From CG2-30-40-21 sp043806395 (lineage in GTDB: Bacteria > UBA9089 > CG2-30-40-21), in contig JAZDHC010000087.1 in assembly GCA_043806395.1 (NCBI GenBank), forward strand, positions 1 to 15,067: DNA of 15,067 nucleotides, given 5' to 3'. The position numbers and the translations under genes are program-made. A model generated the notes under the pieces. That model ran no database searches, was not told the DNA's origin, and saw only the letters and a program-made list of their open reading frames with translations. Positions 8,805 to 15,067 of the stretch are shown here, piece after piece (the stretch's first letter is position 1; each line of letters opens with the position of its first letter).

Positions 8805-11294
8805 TTATTTTCGTGTACTCATAGCTTGCAACATTCTTATTGCTTTAGCGTTATTGGGTTCAACCTCAAGTACCTTCTGAAATTGAACAGCTGCTTCTTT
8901 ATACATTCCCTTTTTCATGTAGACTGTGCCCATGTTTTCTAAGGCTGAGATATCTTTTGGGTCAGCCTCAAGAGCCTTTTTGCAACGGTCAACAACCTCA
9001 TCAAACCTTCCAAGCTGCCAGCAAAGATAGCCAATCATATTTTGAATTCGTGCTGCCTGATAGTTTGTGTCCACCTTTTGCAACTCATTTAAGACCTCTA
9101 ATGCCTTTTCCGATTCATTCTTGGTGATATAAATTCTGGCAACATTATCCATGGCAGCTACATGTCCTGGATTCAGCCGGTATGCTTCCTTAAACACAGC
9201 CAGAGCCTCATCAAGCTTGTTTTGTCGGGTATATATTACCCCGAGGTTGTTATAGGTATCAGATGAAAATGGGTTTCTCTCTGATGCCTTTTTGTAATAA
9301 TAGACAGCCTTCTGGCTGAATTCATCATTCTCTGTCTTAGACAAAAGGTAATAGGCAATCCCCAAAGTAAAGTAGCCATTTGCATACCCTGGCACCCTTC
9401 TTAAGATCTCATTTGCCCCGTCAACAGCCTTTGAAGCCCAGGCTATCCTTTCTTCGTCTGTTGCAGCACCCCGTGCCTGTTCAATATATGCCCTGTTTAT
9501 CTCATCCCGATACCTGACCTCATAAGGAAATGAATCAATTGCCTTTTGATATTCCTCAACTGCCCTGTTGCTATCCCTGCCAAGAAATACTGTTCCCATT
9601 TTATAGTATTTGTCAGCTGTATACATCCGCCCCGTAAGATAGCATAAACATATTAATCCACACAGGATTAATAGATAGCCAATATATAATACACCTTCAT
9701 TTTTTGGTTTTTCTTCTTTGATATTAAGCTGTTGCGGAACAATGGAACACCCGGAAAAGAAGGCTGTATTTAACACCTTCTCAAGCACCCGATTGTTTGA
9801 CAGGCAGGGGGGCGAAGTTGCTGGTTGCTGAAATATCCAGCCACTTCTTACGGTAATAGCAGCTAATATGGCGAGCGTACAGGATACGGGTGTAACACTA
9901 AAACTGACCTGATTTTGGATGATATAACCAAGTATACTGGCACCAAGGCTGAGGATTATTGATCTACCAGCAAGTGTACTATGACGATAGAATTTCCATA
10001 TGAGCATAAAGAAGCAGATAATACCCCAGATATATATAAATGCCCCAATAGTACCCCGGGCAACAAAATGGTCAAGAAAGTCCTGATGGCATCTATCCTC
10101 AAACTCTATTGGTCCCTTGCCATCTTTTGGAAATATCTTCTTCAAATACATAGGAAAAACCAATCCCATGGTATCAGGACCTGTGCCGAAGATGGGATAG
10201 TCCTTAATAGTTTCAATGGCACTCCTCCAGATAAAGATTCTCCAGGGCATAACAATGTTTACGCCCATAATAGGCATCTTGAGTTGAGCTGCCTTTTCTG
10301 TTGATGAGAGCTGGCTGATATTTTCGCTTTTAGCAAATAATCCTGCAAATCTTGCAATAACAGAGCTTTCCTTGACCATAATATTATAATAAAAGAATAA
10401 AGCAAATAACCCAATACCAAGGATAATTAACTTTTTCTTATCTATCTGTAATAACTTTTTACCAATAAGGCAAAAAAGCATAATCCCACCACCAAATAGC
10501 CCCAGATAGCATCCACGGGTATTGCCCAAAGCAAATCCCCAGTAAGTAAAGAAAAGGGCAATGCCAACTATAATACTACGGCCGATATTCCCATACAAAG
10601 GGCTTGTGGTTGACTGACTAACCTGTACCTTTACCTTTTCTGTTTTCTTCTTTTTTGCCTTTTGCACAACAGAAGGTTTGGGTCTCTCTATCTCATCCTT
10701 GCCAAGGTACATATATAAACCAAGACCAATCAGACAGGCTATCAGGGCATAGACTGTATAAAATACAGGGTTGCCAAAAAAGGAGATGATCCGCCATGGG
10801 TTAAACGATTCCCATGATAAGGGATCCATGCCAAAGTGCTGCACCAGGGCATATCCCCCGGAGATGGTACCAACAATAAAAACGGATGATAGTATCCCGA
10901 GTACCTGCCGCTTTGTTTTTATAAAGTTAACGGTGAGAAAATAGATGACAATGTAGCAGGTAATAGCAAGTAACCCCTCGTACCTCTTGTAGCAACCAAA
11001 CAGGCTCATTGCTGGATTAATAGAGAATATGGTGGAGGCGATATTGCTTGCCATGAATGCAAAGACAACAAAATCCAATGGGGTTCTAACTGACCTGAAG
11101 TCGCGAAGGGTAACCATTTTTATCAGCCACAAGGCAAGCAGAATTAGTGTAATAAAAAACATCATGCCAACCTTTGAAAGGTCAAAGGTGCTGTAGAGAT
11201 GGATGTCAAAAAAGAGTGGTACTGCAAAGACCATGATAAAGATTCCAATAACAATAAGTAGGTCGCACCATTTAACGATAGATTTTGTGTTCAT
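8805..11294 (-). CDS. O-antigen ligase/polymerase-like membrane protein with C-terminal TPRs (copy 2)
   Basis: This 829-residue paralogue of the 5937-8267 product has the same plan. Shared N-terminal motifs are 'STFDLSKVGMM' (copy 1: 'ATFDLAKLTLL'), 'VRTPLDFVVFAF' and 'LFGCYKRYEGLLAIT'. The Arg motif is 'GNTRGCYLGL' (Arg260) and the His motif 'DRCHQDFLDHFVARG' (His403), followed by a TPR array at about 560-825 ('TYNNLGVIYTRQNKL', 'ALENMGTVYMKKGM'). A basic stretch (KKKK, about 213-218) lies in one loop. Expected role: transfer or polymerisation of lipid-linked glycan in the inner membrane, substrate unknown. The ATG at 11294 has AAAGGAG (11302-11308) 7 nt upstream. The linker between the membrane and TPR parts (residues about 489-523) is longer than in copy 1 and has a repeat-like DNA composition. 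It lies downstream of xerD on the same strand and may be cotranscribed with it. Confidence 0.85.
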   Translation of the reverse strand: MNTKSIVKWCDLLIVIGIFIMVFAVPLFFDIHLYSTFDLSKVGMMFFITLILLALWLIKMVTLRDFRSVRTPLDFVVFAFMASNIASTIFSINPAMSLFGCYKRYEGLLAITCYIVIYFLTVNFIKTKRQVLGILSSVFIVGTISGGYALVQHFGMDPLSWESFNPWRIISFFGNPVFYTVYALIACLIGLGLYMYLGKDEIERPKPSVVQKAKKKKTEKVKVQVSQSTTSPLYGNIGRSIIVGIALFFTYWGFALGNTRGCYLGLFGGGIMLFCLIGKKLLQIDKKKLIILGIGLFALFFYYNIMVKESSVIARFAGLFAKSENISQLSSTEKAAQLKMPIMGVNIVMPWRIFIWRSAIETIKDYPIFGTGPDTMGLVFPMYLKKIFPKDGKGPIEFEDRCHQDFLDHFVARGTIGAFIYIWGIICFFMLIWKFYRHSTLAGRSIILSLGASILGYIIQNQVSFSVTPVSCTLAILAAITVRSGWIFQQPATSPPCLSNNRVLEKVLNTAFFSGCSIVPQQLNIKEEKPKNEGVLYIGYLLILCGLICLCYLTGRMYTADKYYKMGTVFLGRDSNRAVEEYQKAIDSFPYEVRYRDEINRAYIEQARGAATDEERIAWASKAVDGANEILRRVPGYANGYFTLGIAYYLLSKTENDEFSQKAVYYYKKASERNPFSSDTYNNLGVIYTRQNKLDEALAVFKEAYRLNPGHVAAMDNVARIYITKNESEKALEVLNELQKVDTNYQAARIQNMIGYLCWQLGRFDEVVDRCKKALEADPKDISALENMGTVYMKKGMYKEAAVQFQKVLEVEPNNAKAIRMLQAMSTRK

Positions 11295-11301
11295 GAATAT
11301 T

Positions 11302-11308
11302 CTCCTTT
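11302..11308 (-). promoter_or_regulatory. Shine-Dalgarno for ligase/TPR copy 2
   Basis: AAAGGAG on the - strand lies 7 nt before the ATG at 11294. This supports that start and shows that the 7-nt repeat tract abuts, but does not include, the translation signal. Confidence 0.8.
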
Positions 11309-11312
11309 TTTT

Positions 11313-11450
11313 CAGCTATCAGTTTTCAGTTGTCGGTTTTCAGCTGTCAGTTGTCAGTTTTCAGCTGTCAACTGCCAACTGTCAACTGCCAACTGTCAAC
11401 TGTCAACTGTCAACTGTCAACTGCCAACTGCCAACTGCCAACTGTCAACT
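11313..11450. repeat. 7-nt tandem repeat tract with a unit switch at its centre
   Basis: About 20 contiguous heptads in one unbroken phase fill most of the gap between xerD and ligase/TPR copy 2. Eight left units follow CAGYTNT (11313-11368; one begins CGG). From 11369 the units become CAACTGY: 11 complete units of (T/C)CAACTG from 11368 to 11444 plus a partial one. The left unit CAGTTGT is nearly the reverse complement of the right unit, and the two halves meet at the palindrome CAGCTG (11362-11367). The whole tract can therefore fold on itself. It resembles short tandemly repeated repetitive sequences known from other bacteria. No promoter or gene is evident in it. Confidence 0.9.
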
Positions 11451-11457
11451 TCCCCAT

Positions 11458-12363
11458 TCATCCTCTCGGATGAAACTTAGCATGTTCTGTCTTCAATCGT
11501 TCGGAATTGAGATGGGTATAAACTTGAGTTGTAACAATATTTGCATGTCCAAGCATCTCCTGAACACTCCTTAAGTCAGCAGAATTTTCTAACAAATGGG
11601 TAGCAAAGGAGTGTCTTATAATATGTGGTGAGACAGATTTGACTATTCCAGCACATCTTGCCCGCCATTTTATTATTTTCCAGAATCCCTGTCTGGTAAG
11701 TGGTTCTCCGTACCAATTCAAGAAGAGCATATCTGTTGAATCCTTTGAGCCTTTTTTATTCTTTTTTATCAGATTATGCCTTACGGTGGAAAGATATTGC
11801 TGAATATAAGCGATGGCAGTCTTACCAATAGGTACGATTCTTTCCTTTCCACCCTTTCCAAAGACCTTGACAAATCCTACGGCAAGATTAATATCCCCTG
11901 TTTTGACATTGATAATCTCTGAAACACGAACCCCTGTAGCATAGAGGAATTCAAACATAGCTCTGTCTCTTAACCCCAAGGGCTTGCCAATGTCAGGATT
12001 GTTCAGCAAATTTTCCACCTCAGCTACTGTAAGAAACCTGGGTAGTTTATCCTCTTGTTTTGGTAAATCTATATCTACGGTAGGATCTATTTTTAATATT
12101 CCTTCTTGAGTCAAGAAACGAAAAAAGGCTTTTAGTGCAGCTATTTTTCGACCAATAGAGCTTGATTTTAATCCCAGATCCCTCATATAAATAACATAGG
12201 AGATTACCTGTCCCCGCATAACTTCATCCCATTCCAGTACTTGCGTAGTTTTAAGAAACTCAACATATTGAAGAAGATCTTCCAGATACGCAGATAAGGT
12301 GTTTTCACTCAATCCCCTTTCTATTCCCAAATAATTGATAAAATTGTCTATTTGTTCCTTCAT
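11458..12363 (-). CDS. xerD: XerC/XerD-family tyrosine recombinase
   Basis: This 301-residue protein is full length for XerC/XerD (about 300). An N-terminal SAM-like core-binding domain (about 1-95, 'FINYLGIERGLSENTLSAYLEDL') precedes the catalytic domain, which carries every expected residue: Arg146 (ATGVRVSE), Lys170 (GKGGKER), His247 and Arg250 (SPHIIRHSFATHLLE), His273 (LGHANIVTTQ) and nucleophile Tyr282 (VYTHL). The ending HAKFHPRG is typical. Its expected role is resolution of chromosome dimers at dif with a partner recombinase. The ending and overall length favour XerD over XerC, but paralogues are hard to separate by eye. No dif-like site was found. The ATG at 12363 is preceded by TAGGAA, whose TAG is the stop of the upstream hydrolase gene, so translation is probably coupled. 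An integrase of a mobile element is less likely given the housekeeping context. Confidence 0.9.
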   Translation of the reverse strand: MKEQIDNFINYLGIERGLSENTLSAYLEDLLQYVEFLKTTQVLEWDEVMRGQVISYVIYMRDLGLKSSSIGRKIAALKAFFRFLTQEGILKIDPTVDIDLPKQEDKLPRFLTVAEVENLLNNPDIGKPLGLRDRAMFEFLYATGVRVSEIINVKTGDINLAVGFVKVFGKGGKERIVPIGKTAIAYIQQYLSTVRHNLIKKNKKGSKDSTDMLFLNWYGEPLTRQGFWKIIKWRARCAGIVKSVSPHIIRHSFATHLLENSADLRSVQEMLGHANIVTTQVYTHLNSERLKTEHAKFHPRG

Positions 12364-12376
12364 TAATTTTTTCCTA
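12364..12376 (-). promoter_or_regulatory. SD of xerD overlapping the hydrolase stop codon
   Basis: TAGGAA (12371-12376, - strand) lies 7 nt before the xerD ATG, and its first three bases are the hydrolase stop codon. This arrangement suggests translational coupling within one transcript. Confidence 0.65.
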
Positions 12377-13009
12377 ATTTTTCATGGCTGCACTTAAAAA
12401 CGGATTATTCCTTCTCTCCATGCCAATGGTTGAGCTTTCTCCATGTCCTGGATAGATGATCATTTCATCATTCAATGCCATTAATCTCTTATTTATGGAT
12501 TCCATAAGGGCTTTATGTGAGCCATTAGGAAAGTCTGTCCGTCCTACCCCTCCGGCAAACAAGGTATCACCTGTAAAGAGATGATTATCAATCTTCAGGC
12601 AGATTCCACCCTTAGTATGTCCTGGTGTATGTATTACTTCAATTGTTATCCCAGAAATTTCCAGGATTTCACCATCCTCCAGGATATAATCAGCCTGCTT
12701 GGATACCGCAGGGTCACCCAGAAAAGAAGAAAGATTTGATATTGGGTCATGAAGCATTTTAGCATCGTTTTGATGAATAAGTATCTTTGCCCCGGTTTGC
12801 TCAGAAATAAAGAGATTTGCTCCAATATGATCACTGTGTCCATGTGTATTGATGATATAAATAGGGATTAACCCCTTTTCCTCTAAGAACTGCAATATCC
12901 TCTCCCCATTTTCTCCTGGGTCAATAATAATACATTCCCTTGAATCTTCATGGCTAATAATATAGCAATTTGCTCTTAAGTCTCCAACTATAAGTGTGTA
13001 AACCTGCAT
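12374..13009 (-). CDS. Metallo-beta-lactamase-fold hydrolase (glyoxalase II/YcbL-like)
   Basis: This 211-residue protein has a complete metal site: THGHSDH (His56, His58, Asp60, His61), His131 in HTPGHTKGG, Asp148 in FTGDTLFAGGVGRTD, and His189 in YPGHGESSTIG. This is the glyoxalase-II-like branch of the MBL fold. The length is near 210, and it lacks the C-terminal substrate-binding helices of classical glyoxalase II, as in the YcbL group. It is expected to be a cytoplasmic zinc or iron thioester hydrolase; the natural substrate is uncertain. The reading frame is open to 13141, but the ATG at 13009 is preferred. GAGG (13016-13019) lies 6 nt upstream, the family N-terminus 'MQVYTLIVGDLRANCYI' begins there, and the upstream extension is translated palindromic repeat. 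It is the first gene of the - strand unit and is coupled to xerD. Confidence 0.88.
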   Translation of the reverse strand: MQVYTLIVGDLRANCYIISHEDSRECIIIDPGENGERILQFLEEKGLIPIYIINTHGHSDHIGANLFISEQTGAKILIHQNDAKMLHDPISNLSSFLGDPAVSKQADYILEDGEILEISGITIEVIHTPGHTKGGICLKIDNHLFTGDTLFAGGVGRTDFPNGSHKALMESINKRLMALNDEMIIYPGHGESSTIGMERRNNPFLSAAMKN

Positions 13010-13032
13010 TTTATACCTCAAATAAGGGCCCC

Positions 13033-13180
13033 AGAAAAAATAAGTTGTACACCAAGAGTCACTCAAAGACTCACTTGGCTGGCAAGGCGTGAGAAGCGAG
13101 CATACTACTGTATGATTGCTCCGAACAACGAAGCCAGTCAAGATGTATTGGTGACACGACTGTACAAGTTATTTTTTTCT
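13033..13180. repeat. Palindromic element in the leader of the hydrolase gene
   Basis: The outer arms are 13033-13051 and 13161-13180 (AGAAAAAATAAGTTGTACA against its near-perfect complement, with one mismatch and one extra base). Inside are a hairpin at 13053-13079 (CCAAGAGTC...GACTCaCTTGG), a pair TTGGCTGGC / GCCAGTCAA, and GAGCATAC / GTATG near 13099-13114. Because the outer stem is A-rich on one side, both strands end in stem plus T-run (TTATTTTTT), which resembles a bidirectional terminator. It lies between the inferred hydrolase promoter (13226-13254) and the start codon, so a transcript would carry it. Probably a MITE-like dispersed repeat. Confidence 0.75.
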
Positions 13181-13225
13181 CAAGCCCTAAGCACGGAAAC
13201 ATGCCATATCCTTTTATTATGATTA

Positions 13226-13254
13226 ATTATACATGAATGCCTGCAAAAAGTCAA
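13226..13254 (-). promoter_or_regulatory. sigma70-type promoter for the hydrolase-xerD unit
   Basis: On the - strand, TTGACT (13249-13254), a 17-nt spacer, then TATAAT (13226-13231): an exact -10 and 5 of 6 at -35. Initiation is expected near 13218-13220, giving a leader of about 210 nt that contains the palindromic element. It is back to back with the lnt promoter, with 10 bp between the two -35 boxes. Confidence 0.75.
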
Positions 13255-13264
13255 CTAATTTCTC

Positions 13265-13293
13265 TTGACAAATTGCTGGGTAATGGATAAACT
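13265..13293 (+). promoter_or_regulatory. sigma70-type promoter for lnt
   Basis: TTGACA (13265-13270), a 17-nt spacer, then TAAACT (13288-13293, 4 of 6). Initiation near 13300 would leave only about 20 nt before the ATG at 13321, just enough for the SD AAGGAG. Confidence 0.65.
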
Positions 13294-13307
13294 GTTAATA
13301 TTTTGGG

Positions 13308-13313
13308 AAGGAG
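13308..13313 (+). promoter_or_regulatory. Shine-Dalgarno that fixes the lnt start
   Basis: AAGGAG lies 7 nt before the ATG at 13321. The longer frame from the TTG at 13303 would place this SD inside the coding sequence and almost at the inferred transcription start, so 13321 is chosen. Confidence 0.8.
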
Positions 13314-13320
13314 ATATATT

Positions 13321-14931
13321 ATGTGCTTTATTTTGTATTCCCTATCAGCTGTTCTTTCTGGATTACTTCTTAGCATGACCTTTCCATGTGCCAATATGTC
13401 TTTAATTGCTTTTATCGCCATGGTGCCTCTTTTATCAGCCATCAGGGGACAAAGTATTTCAAAAGCATTTGTGCTTGGAATAATTACAGGGATTGTTTTT
13501 TTTGGCATACTATTATTCTGGATAGCCGGTATCAGGCTTTATCAGGTAGATCAATGGTTGCTGGTTATGGGCTGGATAGTTGCTACTATTGCTTGTGCAT
13601 TATTTATTGGGATATTTGCCATGGGTGTTTGTATATGGGAAACAAAAATATCTTCCCCACTTTCAACTTTCCACTTTCAACTTTCCACTCTATTCGCTCC
13701 AGCCATTATCTGGACGGCGTTGGAGTTTATCAGAAGTCATTTTCCTCTTGAAGGATTTCCATGGGGAATACTTGGTTATTCCCAGTATCAAAATCTTATT
13801 CTTATTCAAGCAGCTGAATTTACAGGTGTTTTTGGTATTTCATTCCTGATAGTATTGGTTAATACTGCAATTGTCGGGATAATCAGCAGGACAAAAATCA
13901 ACTGGTATGGCACAGGGATAACTGTTGTGGTGATTATCCTTTGTTTGGTCTGGGGAAATATAAAACTTGGAGAAACTCCTGCCTCAGGCAAGTCATTAAA
14001 GGTAGCAGTAATCCAAACCAATATCGGCATTGATCAAAGCTGGGAGTGGGAAACAAGCCGTGAAAGGATATTGCTCATGCTCAACAGACTTACCAGCAAA
14101 GCTGCCAAAGCAAACCCTGATCTGATTATCTGGACAGAAACAGCTATTCTTTCCTCTCCTGCTACCTCACCATGGATGAAAAAAAAGTTGTCTTCCATAA
14201 CTGCACAGCTCAATAGCTATCTTCTGGTAGGGGCACCACATATGATTGAAGGGAATTATTATAACAGTGCCTTTCTTATCTCAAGCAAGGGTCAGATAAT
14301 TAACAGATATGATAAAATTCATCTTGTACCGTTTGGAGAGATGATCCCTGGCGAGGAATTATTTCCGCTTTTGAGAAAAATATTCCCACAAGCTGGTATA
14401 TATTCCCGTGGAAAGAAATATACTGTATTTAATGAACCAGGCAGATTTTGTACACTTATTTGTTATGAGGGAATATTTGGTGATTTAACCAGAAGGTTTG
14501 TTGAAAAAGGGGCAGAGTTTATAGTTAACATCAGCAATGATGCCTGGACAAGGACAAAAGCCTCTTATTATCAACATGTTAGCATGGATGTTTTTCGAGC
14601 TGTAGAAAACAGAAGATATTTTATCCGTGCTGGAAATACAGGGATTTCAGCCATTATCAATCCAAACGGCAAGATTGAACACCTGATAGGCGTAGGTAAG
14701 GAAGGGATAATTATTGGTCAGGTCTTTTTGAATAATCACCTCACAGTCTACTCTCAAAGAGGGGATATATTTGCCTGGCTTTGTCTGATAATAACGATTC
14801 TGGTCTTGTTAGCCAGTAGCAAGTGCAATGCAATTGCTTACTGGCATGTGCGAAAATCCTTGACTTATGAGTATTGCTGTGATATACTCAAAAGCAAGTG
14901 CAAGCCTCTTGCTTGCAATGAAAATCCGTAA
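13321..14931 (+). CDS. lnt: Apolipoprotein N-acyltransferase
   Basis: Lnt transfers an acyl chain from phospholipid to the N-terminal cysteine of diacylated lipoproteins, the last step of lipoprotein maturation in the inner membrane of Gram-negative bacteria. The 536-residue product has an N-terminal membrane region (about 1-215) and a periplasmic nitrilase-like domain (about 225-465). The catalytic triad is visible as Glu273 (WTETAIL), Lys332 (YDKIHLVPFGE) and Cys381 (ICYEGIFGD), followed by 'NISNDAW' and 'RAVENRRYFIRAGNTGISAI' and a final helix at about 483-499. Two oddities stand out. Residues about 111-122 ('SPLSTFHFQLST') are coded by a 7-nt tandem repeat. The last ~36 residues (Cys-rich) run through inverted repeats beyond the usual family end. 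The E. coli enzyme is 512 residues. The gene is divergent from the hydrolase unit. Confidence 0.93.
   Translation: MCFILYSLSAVLSGLLLSMTFPCANMSLIAFIAMVPLLSAIRGQSISKAFVLGIITGIVFFGILLFWIAGIRLYQVDQWLLVMGWIVATIACALFIGIFAMGVCIWETKISSPLSTFHFQLSTLFAPAIIWTALEFIRSHFPLEGFPWGILGYSQYQNLILIQAAEFTGVFGISFLIVLVNTAIVGIISRTKINWYGTGITVVVIILCLVWGNIKLGETPASGKSLKVAVIQTNIGIDQSWEWETSRERILLMLNRLTSKAAKANPDLIIWTETAILSSPATSPWMKKKLSSITAQLNSYLLVGAPHMIEGNYYNSAFLISSKGQIINRYDKIHLVPFGEMIPGEELFPLLRKIFPQAGIYSRGKKYTVFNEPGRFCTLICYEGIFGDLTRRFVEKGAEFIVNISNDAWTRTKASYYQHVSMDVFRAVENRRYFIRAGNTGISAIINPNGKIEHLIGVGKEGIIIGQVFLNNHLTVYSQRGDIFAWLCLIITILVLLASSKCNAIAYWHVRKSLTYEYCCDILKSKCKPLACNENP
13659..13686 (+). repeat. Four 7-nt units inside lnt
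   Basis: ACTTTCA, ACTTTCC, ACTTTCA, ACTTTCC in tandem, coding for part of 'PLSTFHFQLST' in a loop between membrane helices of Lnt. The same period is used by the intergenic tract at 11313-11450, though with a different unit. Confidence 0.85.
14813..14844. repeat. Imperfect inverted repeat in the lnt 3' end
   Basis: CCAGTAGCAA (14813-14822) pairs with TTGCTTACTGG (14834-14844) with one bulge. It coincides with the point where the Lnt family sequence ends and the unusual C-terminal tail begins. Confidence 0.65.
14860..14888 (+). promoter_or_regulatory. Near-consensus sigma70 promoter inside the lnt 3' end
   Basis: TTGACT (14860-14865), a 17-nt spacer, then TATACT (14883-14888): each box matches 5 of 6. 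The start point would be near 14895, at the beginning of a GCAAG...CTTGC hairpin (14894-14916). It could drive a gene beyond the window or a small RNA; no ORF follows within the 130 nt available. Confidence 0.5.
14894..14916. repeat. Second small hairpin in the lnt tail
   Basis: GCAAGtGCAAG, a CCT loop, and CTTGCTTGC form an imperfect stem. GCAAGTGCAA also occurs at 14819-14828, so the two hairpins share a 10-nt direct repeat. There is no T-run, so it is a poor intrinsic terminator. Confidence 0.5.
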
Positions 14932-14940
14932 CTACTCAGC
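14924..14940. repeat. Dispersed 16-nt motif, third copy
   Basis: ATCCGTAACTACTCAG is identical to 8359-8374 in the intergenic block and nearly matches the complement of 8565-8581 there. Its TAA supplies the stop codon of lnt. Confidence 0.75.
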
Positions 14941-14989
14941 TATTGTTATTTCAGACACATTTTGAATCAGCCAACTATTCAAAGAGTGT

Positions 14990-15061
14990 AAGTAAGGTAA
15001 AAGGGAACAGGGAAGAGATTAAAGGGAAAAGGGAAAAAGCTGGAAAAAGGGGAAAAAGAAA
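14990..15061 (+). repeat. Purine-rich simple-sequence tract
   Basis: Almost entirely A and G, including AAAGGGA twice in tandem (15021-15034) and GGAAAAAG-type runs. No gene is seen from 14932 to the window end. Confidence 0.7.
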
Positions 15062-15067
15062 CATAAT

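Noticed and set aside
5937..11294. A polysaccharide biosynthesis cluster
   Set aside because: Only the two ligase/polymerase-type genes are present; no glycosyltransferase, flippase or sugar-nucleotide genes occur in the window.
11313..11450. Possible CRISPR array
   Set aside because: Units are 7 nt with no unique spacers, and no cas genes are present; this is a simple tandem repeat.
11203..11574. 123-codon + strand open frame across the heptad tract
   Set aside because: It overlaps the starts and ends of two supported - strand genes, and its centre is translated 7-nt repeat.
11295..12376. dif-like recombination site next to the Xer recombinase
   Set aside because: No pair of 11-bp half-sites with a 6-bp centre resembling dif could be recognised; XerD genes are usually not adjacent to dif.
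13010..13141. N-terminal extension of the MBL hydrolase from an upstream TTG
   Set aside because: The extension is translated palindromic element. A GAGG signal and the family N-terminus point to the ATG at 13009.
13303..13320. Earlier TTG start for lnt
   Set aside because: The AAGGAG signal lies within it and places translation at 13321.

Overview
The window looks like a chromosomal stretch from an AT-rich Gram-negative bacterium. The evidence is apolipoprotein N-acyltransferase (Lnt), two O-antigen-ligase-type membrane proteins and a remnant of a PorV/PorQ-like outer-membrane barrel protein. Giant Ig-like repeat proteins, barrel proteins of this kind and intergenic space packed with palindromic and 7-nt repeats are typical of uncultivated candidate phyla reconstructed from environmental DNA. 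That placement is an impression, not a demonstrated assignment.

Region 1 (1-5913, + strand) is a decayed or rearranged surface-protein locus. A GC-rich palindrome (67-108) ends just before an in-frame stop. It is followed by about 1.0 kb of Ig-like coding sequence (130-1167), a frameshift near 1156, and then about 4.1 kb (to 5317) coding for 12 complete and one truncated Ig-like modules of three sequence types. The last module is cut in mid-domain at about 5311. The frame that follows (5311-5913) begins in the middle of a PorV-like barrel protein. I read this as a fusion of two truncated genes.

Region 2 (5937-11294, - strand) holds two tandem paralogues, each an O-antigen ligase/polymerase-type membrane domain with a C-terminal TPR array. 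Between them lies a roughly 0.5 kb intergenic block built as four nested inverted-repeat pairs (8288-8796).

Region 3 (11295-13009, - strand) has a 7-nt tandem repeat tract (11313-11450) that changes its unit at a CAGCTG centre, a complete XerC/D-type tyrosine recombinase, and a glyoxalase-II-like metallo-beta-lactamase hydrolase. The last two genes are translationally coupled: the SD of xerD includes the stop codon of the hydrolase gene.

Region 4 (13010-15067) has a palindromic leader element, a back-to-back pair of strong sigma70-like promoters (13226-13293) and lnt on the + strand. The lnt reading frame runs about 36 codons past the normal family end, through inverted repeats that contain another near-consensus promoter. 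The window ends in a purine-rich repeat tract.

The - strand genes (hydrolase, recombinase, two ligase/TPR proteins) could form one long transcription unit from the 13226-13254 promoter, although three repeat blocks interrupt it. The shared theme is the cell envelope: lipoprotein maturation (Lnt), surface glycan or glycoprotein transfer (ligase/TPR pair) and surface display (the Ig-repeat and barrel remnants). I found no convincing new defence or enzymatic system. The most unusual content is the repeat architecture and its entry into coding genes.
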